Origin: Dermacentor variabilis
Lineage: Eukaryota; Arthropoda; Arachnida; Ixodida; Ixodidae
DNA: 64,000 nt
Direction: 5' to 3'
Assembly (NCBI RefSeq): GCF_050947875.1
Contig: NC_134572.1
Location: 133,231,105 to 133,295,104 of the forward strand
The stretch's first letter is position 1, and each line of letters starts with the position of its first letter. The notes beneath the pieces are model-generated. The model was not told the origin of the DNA, did no database searches, and was given only the letters and a program-made list of their open reading frames with translations. A program made the translations under genes and the position numbers. Positions 36,575 to 48,800 of this stretch are shown in pieces.

Positions 36575-36814
36575 TAAATTAAATTATGGGGTTTTACGTG
36601 CCAAAACCACTTTCTGATTATGAGGCACGCCGTAGTGGGAGACTTGCGTAATAATTTCGACCACCTGGGGCTCTTTAACTTGCACTTAGATCTAAGTACA
36701 CGGGTGTTTTCGAATTTGGCCCCCGTCGAAATGCGGCCGCCGTGGCCGGGATTCGATCCCGCGACCTCGTGCTCACCAGCCTAACACCATTGCCACTGAG
36801 CAACCACGGCGGGT
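36575..36814 (-). mobile_element. tRNA-derived SINE, second family
   Basis: Reverse-strand copy of the family at 10371-10612. On the minus strand the B box GGATCGAATCC lies near 36747-36757. Body motifs are ACCCGTGTACTTAGATCTAAG, ACGGCGTGCCTCATAATCAG and the end AACCCCATAATTTAATT. Both boxes look intact, so this copy is better preserved than the one at 10.4 kb. Confidence 0.85.
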
Positions 36815-37637
36815 GCTTGCATGTTTTATTGGCGGATAAAGGCAAGTGAAAGGGTATAGAGTAGAATAGCTTATTCGGAGAAGTGGAGTGTACTAAAATA
36901 ATATATGTGAAACGCATCTGGTTCGATTGATCAAGGCTAGTTGGGATCCCTACTAGTTTAACAGTCTATATCGTATAGAGAAATTGGATATAGTGTCGAT
37001 GGGAATTTCGCAGCGCAATTTTGTCTGAAATATAAGATATGTATGCAGACACAGACGGACTTCCCCTTCACCCTTGGCTTCACCGTGTCCATAACAGAAA
37101 TAATATCAAAAATGTGTTCACCAGCGCCACTTTGGACCCATGTCTCTGACGCGCTAACCACAGCGCTATTGCAAACCTTTGGCGCTTGGACGTATGGTGC
37201 AAGCTGTTTCCAAGTGTCCGTCCAGATTGCTTTGAATTTCGAACTCAATAAATTTTAAGTGACTTGACATTATGTTCATTCAGGAAACTAATGCGACTGC
37301 CTCTTAACACTATGGATGGATTAGCTGCAAATTTTTCTAAAATGTAATTCTAGGAAAGTTGGTTACTGAGAGCGCCTTATATCCCTATGGAAAACGTTTG
37401 TTCAAGGTTAGAAAAATTGTAAGAGACGTATTCAGATATAGGCCCTGAAATCAAAGGGCCACTTTGTATTCAATACACTTTTGAATTGGGCGGCCGGACG
37501 TGATGACATTGGTCAAATTAACGCTTGTTTCAGCTTGCAGGCATTTAACCGGCTTGTAGGATGGGTCAAGATATATTTATTGTAGAAAAGAAATGCAATT
37601 TCATCGTTTTTCAGACTCATCACACACTCTTTCCGCG
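36815..37637. other. No gene seen
   Basis: AT-rich intergenic DNA. No supported feature except a possible splice acceptor (TCATCGTTTTTCAG) at about 37602-37615 just before the next candidate frame. Confidence 0.4.
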
Positions 37638-38015
37638 ATGGAACCCAGTTATGCTTCGACTTCCAATGCCTGCGGAACCAGACGCACAGTTGTGCTGACG
37701 CAGTCCTCAAACGGCAATAATGCATTACGACGGATAAACACACGCCGTTACGCGCCACGGCCGTCGGCGCGACTAGTTAACGAGACTAATGGCGAGAGGC
37801 AGCGTTACTCATTAAGTTCTTCAATTACGGTTATTATGCTTGGCGTTGCGTTAAGTATATGGAGCGCTTGGTCGCTCTGCTATTACGGGGCGCAAACGAG
37901 CCCGTCACAAAACTCCACCCCTTTTTGCGTGCTCGAGCATGCAGTCCTGTTTGCACGGAGGCATGCAACGCAGCGAATCACCGCCTTTAGCGCGCAGAAG
38001 AAGACAAATAAATGA
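37638..38015 (+). CDS. Candidate type II membrane protein exon or fragment
   Basis: From ATG 37638 the frame runs 125 codons. About 64 polar, Arg/Ser-rich residues precede one strongly hydrophobic stretch (ITVIMLGVALSIWSAWSL, about residues 63-80). A lumenal-like segment with a lone Cys follows, then a basic end. A short cytosolic tail, one membrane anchor and a Cys soon after resemble the start of M13 (neprilysin-type) proteases, which are numerous in ticks. None of the M13 catalytic motifs (HExxH, ExxxD) is present, and no splice donor is evident before the stop. Chance frame or dead 5' exon are real alternatives. Confidence 0.25.
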   Translation: MEPSYASTSNACGTRRTVVLTQSSNGNNALRRINTRRYAPRPSARLVNETNGERQRYSLSSSITVIMLGVALSIWSAWSLCYYGAQTSPSQNSTPFCVLEHAVLFARRHATQRITAFSAQKKTNK

Positions 38016-38190
38016 CGGCCGCCTTCCTCGCAGGCCATGGCAACTGTCTTCCGTGCGTGTGAACAAATTTCTTTACGCTGCCTCTGTTCTTTAGGTACCT
38101 TGGTTAAGCTTTTACGAGCTTCCGCCTGTCTGTCAAGCTGCCTACACAGCTTTTAGCCCCAGCTGGCGATCCAGTACTATCTGGTGAATG

Positions 38191-38191
38191 A

Positions 38192-38272
<81 letters not shown>
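38191..38272. repeat. (GATT)n microsatellite
   Basis: About 20 perfect tetranucleotide units. The repeated Asn-Gln-Ser-Ile frame on the minus strand is an artefact of the repeat. Confidence 0.95.
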
Positions 38273-38274
<2 letters not shown>

Positions 38275-38305
38275 ATAACGACGTTTCAAAATCAATACTC
38301 GGTGT

Positions 38306-38376
38306 CGGCCTATTGTGGTTATTGCGTTCTACTGGTCAGCACAACGTCGTAGGTTCGATGCCGGCAGCCGTGGCAG
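38306..38376 (+). mobile_element. SINE head remnant, second family
   Basis: GTGGTTATTGCGTT, GGTCAGCACAACGTCG and a B-box-like GGTTCGATGCC (38352-38362), followed by GGCAGCCGTGG, match the tRNA-like head of the SINE at 10371 in order. The SINE body is missing or unrecognisable. Confidence 0.5.
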
Positions 38377-39067
38377 GTTGAATTTGTAAGATTGTGGGTA
38401 TTCGTTGGTGACTTTACGCATCGGGAAGGGGGGGGGGTAAAAAAAACCTTTGCGTAAGCGAAATGACAGGTTGAATGTGAGCAATAATTTTGGTTCGTGG
38501 TTATGGATGTGATGTTGCACGCTGCATACAGTTCTAAAGAGGCACAGACGAAGAAACGTAATCACAGTCGCGCACACACTTTGCGCATCATTCTTCATGT
38601 GTGACCGCTTTTTTTTTTTCGTTTATCTGTTGATAGATCTGTGCAGTGCAACTTCCATCCGTTATCGTGCGAATCACCGTGATTCCCGCGGGATAAGTTG
38701 TGGAACTGACAGAAATAGAATATTTGCAAAAATAAAATTCTTCATTCATTGTCGCTTTTCAGTCTATACTGCACGGAAATTTGCTGTCACTTGCCTGGGG
38801 TTATTAAAACGTAAGTTAAGTTTTACTATTGGTGAAGGACTCAGGAAAGCGGTCCCAGACATGAATGTGCACCTCGAAACAAGATGTACGCGAGCTGATA
38901 CTGTCAAGTTGCTTAACCATAATACATTGCATACATTAGAGCCTATGCAGAAGGAATAGTCGAAATGCTGTGCAACGTTTTCTGAAATTATAATCACCCA
39001 CACAGATTGTCTTCCATTAGAATACATACCAGCAGCAATGCCTTCATTACCCTTGTGGTGTTTCCAA
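38377..39067. other. No gene seen
   Basis: AT-rich with a G-run near 38428. A 120-codon frame at 38597-38959 has no recognisable domain. Confidence 0.4.
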
Positions 39068-39715
39068 CAGCTTCAAGTGCGGCTAAGTATTCCAGGTGTA
39101 AAGAAGAAGGCCAATCACCCAACAATAGCTCTGAAACAGATGACGCTGCTATTAATATGAGACATAAGGGGACCGAATACACATCTATAGTGATGGTTCG
39201 GTCTCACCCACCAGCTCTTCAGGTGCCGTTGTCATTCCGGCTACGAAAACCACAATCAAGTTCAAACGGTCCCACATGACAACATCAAGAGCAGCAGAGC
39301 TTGCTGTTGCGGGCAGAGATTTAACATACCCTATCTATCTATACCCAATACGACGTCGAGCGCGAAGTTCTCCGGGTGGCGCTGAACCAGCTGGACTCTA
39401 GACCATTTTCCGTAATGAAGATCCTTGGACACTGACCGTAAGCTTCGATGGCACAGAAAGCCACGAAAGCGCTCTTCAAATGCGTCAAGTCGGGTATTAA
39501 AGTAAGGGTAAGTCGACAGGTCTTGGGAACCGTGTGTAGACCCGGTGCGAACCTTCCACTGTGCGCTAAACTGTGCTCCCTCTCTCTTCATCCCCATATC
39601 CCCTTCCCCCAGTGCAGGGTAACAAACCGGACGTGCGTCTGGTTAACCTCCCTGCCTTTCCTGTCTTCTATTTTTCTTTCTCTCTCTCTCTTTCTCTGCT
39701 GGTGTAGTTGATGAA
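39068..39715 (+). pseudogene. LINE fragment E: linker, RNase H start, C-terminus, 3' UTR
   Basis: 39068-39170 reads VRLSIPGVKKKAN, the linker ahead of RNase H in this family. 39185-39315 reads IYSDGS and SSSGAVVIP and on to AAELAVA, the RNase H start. It then jumps to VALNQLDSRPFSVMKILGH and QKATKALFKC (39353-39500), the extreme C-terminus, so most of RNase H and the zinc region are deleted. The 3' UTR follows, with the GGTAACAAACCGG and GGTTAACCTCCCTGCC motifs and a CT-rich end near 39700. Confidence 0.7.
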
Positions 39716-40325
39716 TGAAGCGATAATATTAAAAAAATTGAAAATGCGGCGAACCGCGCGAATGCCTCCGCAAGCGGGTTGCTCAAATTCGCAAAAAAAA
39801 GAGAAAAAGGGTTTTGAGATGGTGCATCTCCAGCTCAGTAATGGAGAAAGTTGAGGTTCTATCAATGAGACACAGCTGAGTATAAGGGTAATGAAAACGT
39901 ACATTGCCTCAGGTTAAACCTGAAAACCACTTTTTTTTAAATGTCGCCTTCTGCGTCACGCGGATTTTTTACGCAGTACCTGTCTGTCTGCAATTCTGCA
40001 ATAAATGTGTATACAAAGCATACGGACGCGACATACACTCAAACTACACGAATCTCTGCCGAGCTAAATGTGCTTCCGATAAACGTACCACGTGGTTGCA
40101 AGCCTCACGAGGAGGTATCATTGTGTGATCAACAGCACAAGCTTTAAACTGGGACTTAACTGTCGCCGTCGATCAGCCGGCACGCTGTTGCATCTGCACA
40201 TCCTTTTGATGCCTACGCACATGCACGACCAACACCAGCGTTGCGTGTGTCTCAGTGAATGCCGACTAGGAACAATGCCTCTCTGCTTCGTTTGAACATG
40301 CTTCCCTTACGACTACTGCCCTATG
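39716..40325. other. No gene seen
   Basis: Intergenic, AT-rich at first. No supported feature. Confidence 0.45.
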
Positions 40326-40350
40326 TCGTCGTCGTCGTCGTCGTCGTCAT

Positions 40351-40383
<33 letters not shown>

Positions 40384-40628
40384 GGTTACGCCAACTGAAG
40401 GGCAAAGGCCTCTCCCATACTTCTCCAACAACCCCGGTCATGTACTAATTGTGGCCATGTCGTCCCTGCAAACTTCTTGATCTCATCCGCCCTCCTAACT
40501 TTCTGCCGTCCCCGGCTACGCTTCCCTTCCCTTGGAATCCAGTCTGTAACCCTTAATGGCCATCGGTTATCTTCCCTCCTCATTACATGTCCTGCCCACA
40601 GTCCTACTCTCAGTATCGCGAGCACACG
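40326..40628 (-). pseudogene. RTE-like LINE 3' end
   Basis: The minus strand reads GLWAGHVMRREDNRWPLRV, then KRSRGRQKVRR and WRSMGEAFALQLA with a stop at 40386. That is the characteristic C-terminus of RTE-clade ORF2 (GHVMRR, WxxxVTxW, GRQxxRW, DRxxWRxMxEA). The tail is a (ATG)n/(ACG)n tract (40326-40383), typical of RTE elements, which end in short tandem repeats. It is inserted into or fused with the ORF1 fragment beginning at about 40610; the junction is near 40620. Confidence 0.8.
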
Positions 40629-41412
40629 GCAGAATTCGTACAAACAGCGCTGACGTGTCCCAACTTACAGCATTTCCGGCACTGATGTGATCTTGGCACA
40701 AACGGCCGCACCAGATGTTGAAAATGACCAACTTTGACTTGTGCTGGAAGGATGTCTGCTTTGAAGACAAGTTTTACAGACCGCGAATTGTCAAGACGAC
40801 GGGCTTGCAATATGGGAAGACCTTCCGTCACAGGCTTGATCAGAATCGGAAGGTCATTTTGGCTCTTGGCAGTGTCGACGTCGTAAATAAAACCAGCCGT
40901 AGCGTCCTTGCCGTCTGGTATGTAAGAAAATACATTGGTATGTCCCCCGACACGTTGACTTTGTTCAGTACATCCAGTGCCCCACGTTGCGTAACGTCTA
41001 TAGCAAAAACGTTCTTGCGACCATTGATCCTCACGTCTGTGATTTGTGCCGGGGCGAGGGCCTTAGGAGGCACAGACGTGGCTTGACGATTAAGCCGGTT
41101 GAGGCTATCAGCGGCATTCACCGGCACAAACAATTTAGTATGGAGCCGGCGGCTCTCGCGTAATCATGGTATCCTTACTTGCTGAAGGAGAGGGCATAAG
41201 TAATCTTTTTTTTGCTTTACGCGTTGTCCCGGGCACAAAGTCACCTTCATCCGAGCTTTCGTAACTTTCGTAGCTTTCATACCAGCGTGTCCTCGCTGTT
41301 GGCGTCGCTCGGGTGGCCGGGGCGCTTTCTTGGAGAGGCTTCAGTCGACGTGGAAGGTACGGGCGGAGTCCCTGGTGATTCCACGTCAATTTCCGCAGTC
41401 ACAAGAACGTAG
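40610..41412 (-). pseudogene. LINE ORF1 fragment C (A/B family)
   Basis: Three successive minus-strand frames match ORF1 of copies A and B: an acidic/Tyr-Glu-Ser N-part (YESYESYESSDEG, 41389-41135), a middle (LNRLNRQATS, ITDVRINGRKNVFAIDV; 41133-40840) and a knuckle part (VKVGHFQHLVRPF, CRKCCKLGHVSAVC; 40831-40610). It stops inside the second knuckle where RTE sequence begins. Two frameshifts. The rest of the element is gone. Confidence 0.75.
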
Positions 41413-41514
41413 TTTTCTGCAAACACCAAAGAAAAACTTGAAAAATGAGAGGGACTGTAAACCAGCGTTCTGCAGAGGGATCACTTCGTCTGCTTTCTCA
41501 CTTATTTGCAAATA

Positions 41515-41592
41515 TAAATAAATAAATAAATAAATAAATACATAAATAAATAAATAAATGAATGAATGAGTGAATGAATGAATGAATGAATG

Positions 41593-41631
<39 letters not shown>

Positions 41632-41697
41632 GAATGAATGAATGAATGAATGAATGAATGAATGAATGAATGAATGAATGAATGAATGAATGAATGA
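41515..41697. repeat. Compound tetranucleotide microsatellite
   Basis: Blocks in order: (AAAT)n, (AATG)n, (AATC)n, (AATG)n, about 45 units in all. Each block differs from the next by one base, so each switch is a single substitution that spread by slippage. Confidence 0.95.
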
Positions 41698-44280
41698 ACT
41701 GCCCGATAGCCCTGGTGCCTTTCGTCTAAACGGCCTACGAGATTCCGCGTTGACCTGCCATCCTTGCAGTCCAGGAGGTCCGAAATCACTCCTCATACAA
41801 GCTGCGCCCTCTCTATCGACGCTAAACGTCAGAACGGCGCTGATGCGTTTATGGTCTCCCTGTATATCAACCGAACTGAAAAGAAGCAAACGGCACTGAT
41901 GGGCTGTTCGGTGCACGTGAGTACCTAGACACTGCATTATGAACAAAGTACGGCGAGCCACCGCGTTCGGCCATTGTACAACAATATACGAACATCGAGC
42001 ATACGAGACTTGCTCGATACTACCCTGCGTTCCAGGCCACAACGTGAGAAGCCTGTTTCCCCCACGGCACATAGAACGAATCCCTGTGCACAGATTAATG
42101 AACCAGCTCGGGCACTGCGGAAACTCAAGCTTCCTATTCTATTTCTGCTTTTCAAAAGCGATAAGAAGGTTAATGTGCGAAAGTTTCCCGGCACAGTTCC
42201 GAAAAGCAGGAGCGAAGCTATTTTATTAAACCGCAATGCAGACGCGAGATGAGCTCGACTGGGGGTAAATGTGGAGCTAGGATAAAAGAAATGCTACTTT
42301 GCGGAGAATTCCGAGTAAAACATAAAGCCTGCCCCTGGTTTGAAGCGGCTGAATTCAACTGCAGCCGCGAGGGTATTTAAGATGGTAGCAAGGTCCAGCC
42401 AACAGAGGCAAGGGCTGCTTCGAGAGTTTGCAGCTGGTTTGCTTGCTGCGAACGCTAGGTTCTTGCAGGCGGGGTAAAAAAAAAAATATTTTTTTTTTAT
42501 TTCAGAAGGAAAGGAAAGTGATTTTGGCGAAGAAGCGCAGGGCTGGCGGCCTGCGATAAAAGTTTCACCGGATGATCTTTCGAAATCGATTAGTATTCAT
42601 TATGATAATTCCGAAGCCGCGGCGGCAGCCGCTGCCAGTTCTTCCATCTGCGCTGAGTTCATGGAGTCGTGTGCCTGGAACATGGGCGTGTGAGCGGTGC
42701 CCGATATATACGCCCAACAGTTCGCGTTTTGTTTGCTTATCCTGCCATTTCTTCTTTTGTTCGTCTCGATAATCTCCTTATAAAGTTGTATTGCTGTCTC
42801 TACCCTTCTCTGCTTCGAGCGCCAAACAGGCAGGCGCAGTAAAAGAAAAGAAACGTTCCGGGCAAGAGAGAATCGAGCGCCGGGTGGAGTTGGGCATGCA
42901 GAAAGTGCGCATAATGACGTATGCAAATAATAAGCGCGGCTGGCCGCCTCGTGCTCGCAGTCCGTCCCCGTTCGGAAGCAAATCTATTCATTCTGGCACA
43001 ACAAACCCTTCGATCGAGGTTCCGTCTTTTTACCTCGCTTTCTTTCGACTGCTTCCAGGGGGTAGTCCTTGTGCGCGGCAGAAGCAACAAATCGCGTCAA
43101 GAATAGAAACCAACGCTGAGCGGCCGGGCCGTCTCTTCTCTGCTCGCGCCAGCATGCAAATTTTTTGCGCGGACTTCTCGTGGCTTCTCCTTCACCATCG
43201 CAGATTCGAAATGAGATGCGAAGGCCGCTGGCAATTAGGTGATGAAAAAGTCCAGAAAAAGAGTGAACGCTCCCTCCGTGCTCTGCTTGGTTTTTTCGCG
43301 AACGCATATACACTTATATGGTGTAAGAGAGCCGCATATTCTGTACAGTATTTGTTGGTTCTGGGAGGATCGCACTCGTACAGAGTGCAGCGATACGGTC
43401 CTTTGTAAAGTTCTTTAATTATGCTGCTCTCAAATTTTGAATATGAGAATAAGTTTGGCAGCAAATAAAAGCGTTCGCATACATTTTTTTAGATATATTC
43501 GGAGAACAGCCGTAAGACGTCGCAGACGTCATTAGCTGGAAGATTTTGCATAATATAGCGTTATATTTATTTGCAACTGCATGTCTTCATGTTAGCGTCA
43601 CCTAAATCACCCTGAAAACGCTAAGTTTGTTGTCAATTTAAGTTGGTTCATTGTTCGTGTTTTCTTACGCTGGTCTCCTTGGGCATTAAAATCGTGTTCT
43701 AGCAACAGATATGCCTCAGACTGCAGCATGTAAACGTAATCTCGCTTTAGAACATAGAAGAAGGTTTGTTGGCAAATCTCCGCGTTCTGTATTTTCGTTA
43801 CTTCATGCGGGCGTCGCAAGAAAAAAGGAAGAAACGGCAACACAAGCCCTGTGTCTGTTAACGATGATATCGCTTTCTTTTAAGGCTACTGCTGATGTCC
43901 AAATTTTAGGGCGTCTGTCACGGGTATTATCCTCATGTTTATGACAACGATTTTCCAGAAGTCACCAGAAACCAAAACGACATCTAGTTTACGCTGGACT
44001 TTTTTCCGCGAACTGTGAGCCGTTGGTTACAGTTGTCGTTGTCCTTATCGCCGTTATTGCTGTATTCCTGTGCGCGTGCGTGCCCGAGGGCCACTTCAGC
44101 GGAGAGTGAATGCAAAAGTTTCCGCGCATGTAGAGGCCACTCCTATGGTCATAGCTGACAAAGTAGGATAACGTCGCTTCGGCAGAGTCGACTAAGTCGC
44201 CTTTCATTGTGCTACGCGTGATTATGCGCCGTGGTCGTGATTGGCTGCATCGTGTTACTTGTGCACTGTGTGTCTATCTT
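41698..44280. other. No gene established
   Basis: Contains mixed A/T runs at 42478-42501. A 205-codon frame at 42791-43408 overlaps other open frames on the minus strand and has no known domain. GC-richer patches look compositional. No repeat match to the rest of the window. Confidence 0.35.
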
Positions 44281-44375
44281 CCTACCTACATATCATGTCC
44301 CCCCCTCCCCCTGCAGTGTAACCAACATGCTTTTCTGTCTTAGTCAGCCTCCTGGTCTTTATTTCTTTCGTCTCT
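44281..44375 (+). mobile_element. Decayed LINE 3'-UTR module
   Basis: CCCCCTGCAGTGTAACCAAC and a TCAGCCTCCTGG word followed by CT-rich DNA resemble a degraded plus-strand version of the A/B-family tail (CAGTGTAGGGTAGCAAAC, GGTTAACCTCCCTG). It lies directly upstream of copy B. Confidence 0.35.
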
Positions 44376-44515
44376 GTCTCTATCAGCGGAGACAATCGGT
44401 ATCTTCATCCTACCACGCCTTATGTTTTCAGGCAGAACGCCGAGTCTTCCAGCTCTACTTATTTTGTGGATTACTTAGACTTTGCCAGTGAACTGCTGTT
44501 TCCTCCTTAACTGCG

Positions 44516-45846
44516 ATGGAGATGGACTCTCACGCGCGTCTGCCGGACTCGGCAGTACCCGTAGCGGCTGCCTCCAGGAAACCCAACGGCACCGAGAGCG
44601 ACACTGACAGCGACGACACCATGTAGTACTATGTCAGCGGTGAAGATTCTTGTGACGACGCCTTCGAGCTGGTGCGGAGTCGCAAAGCAAAGCGACGGTT
44701 TCTGAGCGCATCCTCGAATTCGAGTGAGTCCACCGTGACATCTTCGCAGAATACCGAGGAGCTCACCATCCTGTTCGCGCCAGTTCTCGCTACTGACAAC
44801 CTGAGACGCCTCAACAGGCAAGCCGTGTCTTCACATCTAGAGGCACTGGTTCTGAATGAAATCAAAGACATCAGAGTGAACACCCGTAAGAACGTCCTAG
44901 CGATTGACGTAGAACACGTAGAACACGTTGAATTCTTTGCGCAATGTCACGGAACTTGACGGGATGAAAGTGCGCCCTCATATTCCGCTGGGGAAACAAG
45001 TCAGTATTGGCGTAATTTACGATGTTGACGAGACCCTTGTCGACTCCGATCTGTCGCTCTTAATCAAGCCAGCTACAGAAAACACCATCATCACAAACGC
45101 GTTTCGTCTTGGCACGTCACGGTGTGTCAAAATCATATTTAAAGGCGAATCCCTACCATCGCATGTAAAAGGGGGCCACTTCCGACAAGCAGTTCGCCCC
45201 TTCATACCAATACCGCTGCAGTGCTGGAAGTGCATGAAGTTTGGGCATGTGAGTAGTGTGTGCAAGAACACTACCGTCTGTTCTCGCTGCCACAGGGCCG
45301 CACACCACTAATACGTGCGAGGCCAGTGTGCTGAAGTGCACAACCTGCAGCGGCCCTCACGATGCATCCTCGAAGGAATAGGAAATGGCAATATTGAAGA
45401 AAATGGTAAGAGACCACTCGTCTCAGCGAGAAGCAGCAACATCTAATAGGCGGTGACGATCGCGTCGTCGACGTCGATCACGAACCACCAAAGCCTCTGC
45501 TGAGCGCCAGCAACGTACATTACCACCCACTCTTCCGCCCAGGCCAAATGCAGTCAGCTCAAAGGACAAAGATGCAACGAACAGCCCGGCTGCTGACGCT
45601 TGGCCTGCACTCCCGAGGCTACATGCTCCTAATGAGCGAAATCAGACTTCTACAGCAAGGTACACTTCGACTGTTCCTGATAAACTGGCGAACCAAGATC
45701 AACAAATTGTTGTCATGATCAGCCCTCTGGTGAGTGCTATTCGTGTTCTTCTGGACAAGCTACAGACACCAACAGCTCGAAGTGCGTTGCAAGTGCTGGA
45801 TGCCATCAATCCGGTTCTAGCGAGCCTTCAGAAGTCCAGTGCTTGA
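44516..45846 (+). pseudogene. LINE copy B ORF1 (gag-like)
   Basis: ATG 44516 opens MEMDSHARLPD and an acidic Ser/Asp/Thr N-part. TAG at 44624 interrupts it, but the frame continues to DDAFELVRSRKAKRRF. A middle similar to copy A (LNRQAVSS, IKDIRVNTRKNVLAIDV) passes through a frameshift at about 44940 into ESLPSHVKGGHFRQAVRPF and the first knuckle CWKCMKFGHVSSVC. A second frameshift falls at the second knuckle near 45290. A basic Arg/Ser-rich tail follows, ending ASLQKSSA before TGA 45844. Role as in copy A; dead here. Confidence 0.75.
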
Positions 45847-45895
45847 GATCTTCTACAGCAGAACCATGGCTCATCGACAGCGACGGTGATCGTTC

Positions 45896-48800
45896 CGGGA
45901 TGATGTCAGAAGTGCCTCCTTATTCCAATGGAATGCGAGAGGCCTAAAGTCACGTATTTCGGTTTTTCGACAGTTCGTGTTTGACTACCACTTTCCTATA
46001 CTGGTGATCTGTGAACCGAACTTATCAGCCTCCATAAGACTATCAGGATACGAACCTTTTGTTTCAACCACGTGTGTCCGTAGTAGTAAGGTTCTGGTTT
46101 ACAGTCGCAAGGACCTAACGTATTTTTCGCAAACCGTAGCGCCACACGAGTGTAACCAATACATCTGTGTTAGTGTGAAAAAGAAGAGGCTGTCTTTGAC
46201 TATTATTGGCGTCTACCTATCCCCAACAAGCCAGTTTTACAGCAAAAGACTAAGAGATATTATGGCTGCTGCTCCCGGTCCTTGGATAATAACAGGGGAC
46301 TTCAACGCTAACCGGCATATATGGGGAAGCTCCAGGATAAATTCGAGGGGCAGGTCACTAATATCCTTTGCATCAGGTCACAACCTGTGTCTTCTAAATG
46401 ACAGAAGTCCGACATTTCTGCGAGGAACAACGTACAGCAGCTGCCTTGACTTGACTTTGGTGTCACGTTGCCTGATCTCGAGCGTTCAGTGGTTCACTGA
46501 TACTGAAACCCATAATAGTGATCATATTCCGACCTATGTGAGAATCGATGGACTAGACTCCGCATTACCGGATGTATCTCGCCAAATCGACTGGTCAGTC
46601 TTTCAAGATCGAGTTGAAGACACCTGCAAGAAACACATAGCACGCAGATTAGAAGACATAATTGCAGACGCAATGCAAGATTGCACGCGTTGCTTCACAC
46701 ATTCGTCAAAGCGTACAGAGAAGGACATTGAATTTGAAAGGCTTCGTACAATACGTCGCCTAGCTGAAAGGAGGTACAGGCGCACAAAGTCAATTCTTGA
46801 CCTCAGAGAAGCTCGGCGCATGCAAAAGAAGATAAAATGCCGAATGGATAAGCTAGCGGATCAAAGATGGAAATGCTTTTGCGAGTCACTAGGCCCCCGC
46901 AAGCCATTGTTCCGTGTGTGGAGTACCCTCAAGACCCCAGCTACGACACCTTTTTAACGCCCTTGCTCTCTATCAAAACCGCCGTGAGATAGACATTGCA
47001 GAGGAATTTTGCGCGAAAATCGTCGGCGGCACAGTTTCAGTCCCTGACATGGCTTTAAGCGACATCCCCGGTCCACGACATACAACTATGGAGGCTCCAT
47101 TCTCTATGGAAGAGTTAGAATCTGCTATGGCGCTCTGGGCCCGATGGCATAACATATACTGCTTTGCGCCACCTAGGTCGAGAAGCACGAAGAGAACTCC
47201 TCAGCCTTTTTAATAGTTCATGGCAAGATGGTGTCGTCCCACAGGAATGGAAACGCAGCCGCCTGGTACCGCTACTAAAAGCAGGAAAGTCGCCGCTAGA
47301 ACTGGCATCGTATCGGCCTATAGCACTTGCCAGCTGTCTCGGGAAGCTCATGAAACGCATGATCCTCATGCGTCTCGAATGGTACCTAGAACACCACAAA
47401 ATTTACCCTGATTCTATGGCGGGGTTTAGACGAGGCCGTTCATCAATTGACAGTGTCATCGATCTAGTGTCATCTGCAGAACACAAAAAATCTTGGAAAC
47501 AATTAACAGTAGCGCTCTTTCTGGTCGTGAAAGGCGCTTACAACAACGTTTCCCATCAACGCATTCTAGACGCACTTTTTACAATTGAACTAGGAGGGCG
47601 AGTATATCGATGGATCAGAAACTACATGACACAAAGGTACTTGCTCGTGCGTACGGAAGATGGTCCGACTACCGAGCACTACATATGCCGAGGAGTTCCC
47701 CAAAGTGGTGTTCTAAGCCCTATTCTTTTCAACCTCGCGCTTCTTGGGCTGGCCGAATCCCTACCGGAAACAATGAGTGTCTCAATCTACGCCGACGACA
47801 TCTGCATCTGGTCAACAGCGGTCACTCGCCTGCAGGTTCGCGCAAGGCGGCAGAAAGCAGCAACACAGGCATCTTACTATCTTCACATACAAGGCCTTAC
47901 CATCTCAACAGAAAAATGTGCGTTAGTCGCTTTTACACGAAAAGCGATGTCTCGTTATCCAGTATGCATCAATGGCCAGCCTATCTCCTACAAGAGAAGA
48001 CATCTGTTTTTGGGTATCATTGTGGACCGGGACCTCTCTTGAAGCCCTCTCGTTGCCCACTTGAAGAAGAAGCTCACATCTATTGTTCATGTCTTCAAGT
48101 ACATCGCCGGCAAAACATGGGGATCGCCAGTGACCTCCATGCTACAGCTATATCGAGCACTTTTTATCGGATTGCTACGTTATAGTTGTCCCGTGCTTGA
48201 TAAAACATGCAAGTCAAATCTTCGAGAACTTCAGAGCGTGCAAGCACAGGTACTACGTGTTTGGCTAGGCCTTCCGCGGAGCGCCTCAACAGCACCTTGG
48301 CCTTGAAGCAAGCAGCTCTGGATTGTTTGCACACTTTCTAGTTTGATCGAGTCCACATATATACGGATGGCTCTTCCACTCAGACCAGCTCCACCAGCGC
48401 AGTGGTTATACCATCACGATCACTAAGCATCCAATACAAGATTTCTCACTTGACAACACCGACCTGTTCGGAGCTTGTTGCCCTCCGAGGTGCCCTTGAT
48501 TATATTAACAACCAACCGGCTATTCGGTGGGCAATATTCTGCGATTCGAAGGCGGCCTTACAATGTCTTCTGTCATCTCTTCGTAGCGGGTCTTGTGAAT
48601 AACTAGTGCCGGAGGTACGAGAAATGCACCATCGTATGATAGCGAAAGGACACGACGTCGTGTTTCAGTGGCTGCCTGGCCACTGCTGTATCTCGGGCGA
48701 CGACCTCGCTGACGAAGCTGCTAGGAAAGCACACGAGGGAGCAACCCTTGTTTCTGAACCTTTATCGCGGACCGACGCAGCCCAACACCTAAGCAAGCTA

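Noticed and set aside
38104..38295. Open frame of repeated Asn-Gln-Ser-Ile
   Set aside because: It is the (GATT)n microsatellite read on the minus strand.
42791..43408. 205-codon ORF
   Set aside because: No domain, overlaps open frames on the other strand, and no splice or promoter evidence.
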